The notes under the pieces were generated by a model that was not told where the DNA came from, did not search any database, and worked only from the letters and a program-made list of their open reading frames with translations. DNA of 64,000 bases from positions 1-64,000 of IMG/VR virus record IMGVR_UViG_3300025913_000022. One strand, written 5' to 3'. Below are positions 59,440 to 64,000 of this stretch, in pieces. This stretch comes from a virus. The translations under genes and the position numbers were made by a program. Each line of letters starts with the position of its first letter. The stretch's first letter is position 1.

Positions 59440-62310
59440 ATGAAGAAAGTTAAATTAATTAAAGCTGCAAATGGTTTGCAAACTCCGGCATTCGCTACAA
59501 AAAACGCTAGTGGATTTAGCGCAGGTAATAAGCAATTTAATTATCCGGTATACCCTGCACAATTTGCTGAACCGCTTCTTGGTGTTAAAAAAACAATTCA
59601 ACCTGTTGACAGAGAAGACGCTACACTTGAGGCAGAGCGCGGAGAATACGTAGTTATGGATGCTGATAATACAGGTATGCCTACTAATTTTAAAATAGCT
59701 GGTAAACGACACAGTGAAGGAGGAACACCTCTTAATTTACCACCGGAGTCATTTATTTTTTCTCGTGATAAAAAAATGAAAATTAAGGATCCTTTAATAC
59801 TGAAACAATTTGGTATGGGAGGAACGGGTTCGGGTTATACACCAGCAGAGATTGCAAAAAAGTATGATGTTAATGAATTTAGAAAAGTTTTAGCTGATCC
59901 TAACTCGGATAAAATGCAGAAAAAAACTGCTGAGTTAATGATTAGTAATTATATGGAGAAATTGGCTAAACTCGCTTTAGTTCAAGAATCAATAAAAGGA
60001 TTTCCACAAGGTATTCCTACCATTGCGTTGCCTTATATGCAGGCTAATAATTTTAATCCTGCAGATATATTTTCTGTTCAGGGAGATGAAGCAGAACCTG
60101 ATCAGGAGCAAGCACGTTATGGTATGAATGTTATTCCAGAAATGTATAGAGATAAACTTATGCAATTTGGTGGTGGTGCCGGGATTAGTTCTTACAATAA
60201 AGAAATCCCTATGTTTCCGATCGGAGGAATAGGACCAACTACTCCTGAATCGGCAGGTATTGGAGATCAACCAAAAAAGGTAGAGCAAGTTCCGGAAGGA
60301 TTTCAACATTTAAAAACGGAAGGTAGTAGAGAGTACTATCAAGTTAAAGGTAAAACAATTGATCCTGCTAAACCAAATACAACACAAACTTCTGATCCTA
60401 ACGCATACTTTGAAACTATGAAAAAACAAGTTATGGAAGGTGTTAGTCCGGATGACTTGGTTAATAAAGGGTATATAACAAAAGATAATGCATCAAAGCT
60501 TTCTCCTTTTTATAAACAGAAAACCGTTTATGTAGATAAACCTGAACAAACAGTTCCTGCAGCACCGGCAACAAATCCTGCAAATTATAATCCTGCAACA
60601 AGTAGGGTTTCTACATTTCAGCGCGTTTTTACAAACAATGATCCGAATTATCACACATATAAAGTTCCAAATTTGAACGGTCAGGATAATAAGAGTGAGA
60701 CTAGGTATTTTCATCCAAAGACAGGTCAGGAGTTAGATATGGATTTGATGGTTAAGAATAAAGGGAATATTGATAATTCAGTTTATACTGATCCAAATAG
60801 AAATTTAGATTACTATAGAGGTATTAGTAATCGCGGCACTGGTAATAGCACAATGCTTCCAAATAATCCTAATAGTAACACAGTAGTTACTGCAGCGCCA
60901 GTTAATAATGGTACGACTAAAATTAACGCGAGTCAAGGTTTTAAATTTGGTGGTGAACAGGCTCCGGAAAATAATAAAGGACAAATTGATATTCAATATC
61001 TTCCCAATAGAAAAGACGGTGGTGAAAGTAATTTTCAATTACCAAAATTAGCTGGTGGTGGACCTCCAGATGGGACACCTACATATGACGCGGGTGAAAG
61101 AGCAGTATTGAAAAAAATATTTCCTAATGCTGTATTACCAGAAGATATTGTAGAATCAAAACAACAAAAATCTGGAGTTGGTTATGGTAGATTCGATAAA
61201 AAACAAGCTGATAAAAACTGGGCATGGTATGGTAAACCTATAGATTGGGAAAATAAAGAAGAGGTTAATAATGCTCAAAATGCTTACAATAAAAGGTTGT
61301 ACGATAAGATTATGGCTGCTAAGCATGATCCTGATTTTGCAAATAAAGTTGTAAAGAGAATTGGTTTTGATCCGGACAGTAGTGGACCAAATAAATTAGA
61401 TAGTCTTGCAGGTAAATATACTGAAACGAGAGTTGATTTAGATGTACCCCCACCTGAAAAAGTTGCAGATGCTGTTGCAGCAGCACCTGTTGAAAGAGGA
61501 GCTCCTCCTATTAAACCAAACGCTTTAAAGGTACCACAACAACAAGAAGATCCTGCTAAAGTTTGGCTTCAGGATATTGTAAAAACTGCAGGTGCTTTTG
61601 GTGATAGATATCGTATTAATAAATATTTACCATGGCAGGCTACCTTTAATCCGGTTACTGTAGATCCTACTTTTTATGATCCTACAAGAGAATTAGCAGC
61701 AAACTCTGAGCAATCAAATATTGCATCAACTGCAGCAGGAATGTTTTCTGGACCACAAGCTTTGAATTCTCGATTAACTGAAATTCAAGGGCAAGGTGCT
61801 AAAAATGCGGCAGATATATTGGGTAGATACAATAATGAAAACGTTAGTGTAGCTAATCAATTTGAGGGTATAAATGCTAATATACTTAATAACGCAAATG
61901 AAATTAAAGGTCAGCAGGCTACTAATCTTTTTGATAAAACTACAATAGCTAATCAACAGTTTGATAACGCTAAAGCTATGGCTCGTCAAAACCTAAGACA
62001 ATCTTTTATTTCAGCGATAACAAATAGAGCACAAACGCAAGCATTAAACAGCATGTATCCACAGTATCAGGTGGATCCTTCTTCAGGAGGTTTAGTTCAT
62101 TTTACTAAAGGTAAAAAGTTAAGTCCGAATGCTGGTAAACCAACAGACGTAATGGATGTGGCTCAAGAGTATCTTAAAAAATATCCTTCGTTTTCTCCAC
62201 AGCAAGCTTTTGAAGCAGCTAAGGTGAGTATGGGTGTTCATTCTGCAGCTAATCCTCAAGATGAGTGGATGAAAAATTATCAGGCAACAAGTGCTGCAGC
62301 TGGTCAATAA
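59440..62310 (+). CDS. Large virion cargo-type protein (956 aa)
   Basis: Begins KKVKLIKAANGLQTPAFATK; residues about 55-110 (VDREDATLEAERGEYVVMDA, KIAGKRHSEGGTPLNLPPES, FIFSRDKKMKIKDPLILKQF) form a domain seen in big virion proteins of Bacteroidetes phages. Rich in Pro, Asn, Gln with GG motifs such as MQFGGGAGISSYNK and FKFGGEQAPENNK. The C-terminal 250 residues are helical (ANEIKGQQATNLFDKTTIAN). No enzyme motif seen. Likely an internal head or ejected protein. Confidence 0.6.
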   Translation: MKKVKLIKAANGLQTPAFATKNASGFSAGNKQFNYPVYPAQFAEPLLGVKKTIQPVDREDATLEAERGEYVVMDADNTGMPTNFKIAGKRHSEGGTPLNLPPESFIFSRDKKMKIKDPLILKQFGMGGTGSGYTPAEIAKKYDVNEFRKVLADPNSDKMQKKTAELMISNYMEKLAKLALVQESIKGFPQGIPTIALPYMQANNFNPADIFSVQGDEAEPDQEQARYGMNVIPEMYRDKLMQFGGGAGISSYNKEIPMFPIGGIGPTTPESAGIGDQPKKVEQVPEGFQHLKTEGSREYYQVKGKTIDPAKPNTTQTSDPNAYFETMKKQVMEGVSPDDLVNKGYITKDNASKLSPFYKQKTVYVDKPEQTVPAAPATNPANYNPATSRVSTFQRVFTNNDPNYHTYKVPNLNGQDNKSETRYFHPKTGQELDMDLMVKNKGNIDNSVYTDPNRNLDYYRGISNRGTGNSTMLPNNPNSNTVVTAAPVNNGTTKINASQGFKFGGEQAPENNKGQIDIQYLPNRKDGGESNFQLPKLAGGGPPDGTPTYDAGERAVLKKIFPNAVLPEDIVESKQQKSGVGYGRFDKKQADKNWAWYGKPIDWENKEEVNNAQNAYNKRLYDKIMAAKHDPDFANKVVKRIGFDPDSSGPNKLDSLAGKYTETRVDLDVPPPEKVADAVAAAPVERGAPPIKPNALKVPQQQEDPAKVWLQDIVKTAGAFGDRYRINKYLPWQATFNPVTVDPTFYDPTRELAANSEQSNIASTAAGMFSGPQALNSRLTEIQGQGAKNAADILGRYNNENVSVANQFEGINANILNNANEIKGQQATNLFDKTTIANQQFDNAKAMARQNLRQSFISAITNRAQTQALNSMYPQYQVDPSSGGLVHFTKGKKLSPNAGKPTDVMDVAQEYLKKYPSFSPQQAFEAAKVSMGVHSAANPQDEWMKNYQATSAAAGQ

Positions 62311-62337
62311 ATAGTATTATCACCCAATAAACTATTT

Positions 62338-62369
62338 TTTGTATCTCAAATAACTTTAAAATAGTTTTG
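62338..62369 (+). promoter_or_regulatory. Promoter (TTTG-N20-TAGTTTTG)
   Basis: TTTG at 62338-62341, 20 nt, TAGTTTTG at 62362-62369; ATG follows 15 nt later. Confidence 0.75.
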
Positions 62370-62384
62370 TATAATTAAAATGAT

Positions 62385-64000
62385 ATGAGTACATATATTG
62401 CTGGCATAACAGACTACATCCCCCAGATTCAAGACTTTCATCCGGACTTGAATCTTTATTCGAACGTTTTACAAAGTAAGCAATCGCAATATGATACTGC
62501 CCATAAACAATTAAATAGTATTTATGGTACCGCTTTGAATTCTCCGATGATAAGAGATTCTAACATTGAGCGCCGCGATAAATTTTTTAAAATGATAGAT
62601 CAGGATGTTAAGAAAATATCCGGTTTAGATTTATCTAAAGAAGAAAATGTAGATGCTGCCATGCAGGTTTTTAAACCGCTTTATGATGATCAGTATATCG
62701 CTAAAGATATGACTTTCACAAAGCAGTTGCAAGGAGAAATGAATCGTGCCGAAAACTTTAGAACTTGTGTCGATCCTGATAAGTGTGGAGGTCAGTACTG
62801 GGAGGGTGGTGTTAGAGCTTTGAAATATAAAGCAGAAGAATTTAGAAATTCCAGTGATGCTGAGTCGTTAAATGTTAGTGCACCTAGGTATACACCACAT
62901 GTGGATGTTATTGGTAAAGCTTTTAAAACAGCAAAAGATATGGGATTCAATATAACCAAAACTGATACAAAAGGTGGTTATATTGTTACTCATAAAAATG
63001 GTGAGGCATTGAGTGGTCCTTTATATAATTATTTTGTAAGTAAGTTTCAAGAAGATCCTGCAGTTCAGGATATGTATAAAACACAAGCTTATTTAGATAG
63101 AAAAGATTTTGCTAAATCAAATGCTTTCCAATACGGAGATGAAAATGCAGCTGAGCAAGCTTATTTAAGAGAAGCTTATTCTCAAATTGAAAAGGCTACA
63201 CAAAACGAATTAAAGCAATCTCAAAAAAATTCAAAATTACTTGATTCTAAAAAAAGTATTATTAGTGATAAAATAAACAACAGTGGTGGTGTAAATGAAG
63301 ATGATGCTTTAGTAAATGCTTATATGGCATTACAAGATGAGCAAGGACAAAATGAAGCTACTGTTCAATATCACGATAAAACATTAAACATTTTAGATAA
63401 GAATTCTCTTGCGGGAATGGATATTAAAGGATTAAGACAACGTGTAGATGGTGCTGTAGCTAATCATAAGTTTTTTCTTGATATGAAGGGTGCTGCAGAT
63501 AGCTACTCTCAATTAAATAGTGAAGAAAAATATGAAGCTGATCCTTTTGCTTTGAATGCTCAACAACATAAATATGCTGTTGAATTAAAACATATAGATC
63601 AAGGTTTCCAAGCAGAAAAATTAAGAGCAGAACAAGAATTTAGTTGGAAAATGGCTGTTGCTAAAGGTCAAATTGTTTCTCCGGTAAATAGACAAGCAGA
63701 CTATGTTGCTTCAGGTAATCAGGCGGGTACATCAACAAGTGCTGCAGCTTACGATGAATTGCAAGCATATCAACAAAAGAAAGCAGAACTTGGTTCTAAA
63801 GTTACAGGTGCAGCAGGTGAATATCTTAAACAAGTTTTCAATTACTATACGGAGAAAATAAAAAATGAACCGAATGGTGCTTTGCATTATAAAGAACAAT
63901 TCAAAAAAATATTTGGAGAAGCTTATGATCAAACAAAACATACGGAAATTGAAAAATTAAAATCATATAATAATCCGGGAGATTTGTATTCTAAAGCAAG
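62385..64000 (+). CDS. Large virion protein, partial (at least 538 aa)
   Basis: ATG 62385 opens a frame that stays open to the window end. N-terminus STYIAGITDYIPQIQDFHPD then LNLYSNVLQSKQSQYDTAHK; helical and polar throughout, for example DKFFKMIDQDVKKISGLDLS and KQSQKNSKLLDSKKSIISDK. No domain recognised. A long, helical protein behind the cargo-type genes and its own strong promoter suggests another ejected or internal virion protein; the rest of the gene lies outside the window. Confidence 0.8.
   Translation, partial: MSTYIAGITDYIPQIQDFHPDLNLYSNVLQSKQSQYDTAHKQLNSIYGTALNSPMIRDSNIERRDKFFKMIDQDVKKISGLDLSKEENVDAAMQVFKPLYDDQYIAKDMTFTKQLQGEMNRAENFRTCVDPDKCGGQYWEGGVRALKYKAEEFRNSSDAESLNVSAPRYTPHVDVIGKAFKTAKDMGFNITKTDTKGGYIVTHKNGEALSGPLYNYFVSKFQEDPAVQDMYKTQAYLDRKDFAKSNAFQYGDENAAEQAYLREAYSQIEKATQNELKQSQKNSKLLDSKKSIISDKINNSGGVNEDDALVNAYMALQDEQGQNEATVQYHDKTLNILDKNSLAGMDIKGLRQRVDGAVANHKFFLDMKGAADSYSQLNSEEKYEADPFALNAQQHKYAVELKHIDQGFQAEKLRAEQEFSWKMAVAKGQIVSPVNRQADYVASGNQAGTSTSAAAYDELQAYQQKKAELGSKVTGAAGEYLKQVFNYYTEKIKNEPNGALHYKEQFKKIFGEAYDQTKHTEIEKLKSYNNPGDLYSKA

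Noticed and set aside
1-64000. General reassignment of TAG to glutamine as in some crAss-like phages
   Set aside because: Large late genes contain no in-frame TAG, several genes end naturally in TAG and no CTA-anticodon tRNA was found; only the RyR gene has an internal TAG.

Overview
The window reads as part of the genome of a large, lytic-type tailed phage of a Bacteroidetes host, most likely crAss-like (Crassvirales or a relative). It is AT-rich and almost gap-free. The late block has the crAss-like order: IHF/HU-like protein, RecB-type nuclease, TerL (740 aa), portal (921 aa), scaffold-like acidic protein, major capsid protein (541 aa), Cys-rich fibre and ring proteins, a 1655-aa muzzle/stabilisation-like protein, then very large virion proteins of cargo type. 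The host assignment rests on repeated promoters of Bacteroidetes type (TTTG, 18-20 nt, TAnnTTTG) and on the lack of strong Shine-Dalgarno sites. Host and lineage are inference; no search was possible. Layout: (1) 1-5.4 kb, minus strand: small unknown or membrane proteins, a tRNA-like gene, dispersed repeats and candidate structured RNAs. (2) 5.4-8.2 kb, plus strand: small early-type proteins, including a paralogous pair and two HExxH metalloprotease-like proteins. (3) 8.6-8.9 kb, minus strand: a circularly permuted tmRNA gene. (4) 9.0-17.7 kb, mostly minus strand: two virion-type proteins on the plus strand, a probable Acb2/Tad1-family cyclic-nucleotide sponge, GroES, a RyR-domain gene cut by an in-frame amber codon, membrane and lipoprotein-like genes, then a tellurium-resistance/Ter-type module (YqhA-like, RHH-like regulator, TerC, VWA, PRTase, HAD, TerD). 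(5) 17.8-18.8 kb: a frameshifted GIY-YIG endonuclease beside a structured-RNA candidate. (6) 18.9-25.0 kb, plus strand: fibres, a membrane protein, a GH25 endolysin. (7) 25.0-29.5 kb, plus strand: a tRNA archipelago of 24 recognisable tRNAs covering all 20 amino acids, in three transcription units that each begin with promoter, short leader ORF and terminator. It also holds two HNH genes, a permuted (3' half before 5' half) tRNA and unexplained structured RNAs. (8) 29.5-64 kb, plus strand: the packaging and virion block, interrupted by one GIY-YIG homing endonuclease; the last gene runs off the window. How the parts may work together: the tRNA set, the tmRNA and GroES point to a phage that takes over or stabilises translation and folding late in infection. 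The Ter module, the Acb2/Tad1-like protein and the RyR protein form an accessory region that may counter host stress or nucleotide-signalling defences. The virion block then makes a podovirus-like particle. The most unusual items are the permuted tmRNA, the phage-borne Ter module, the permuted tRNA with neighbouring structured RNAs, and the amber codon inside the RyR domain.
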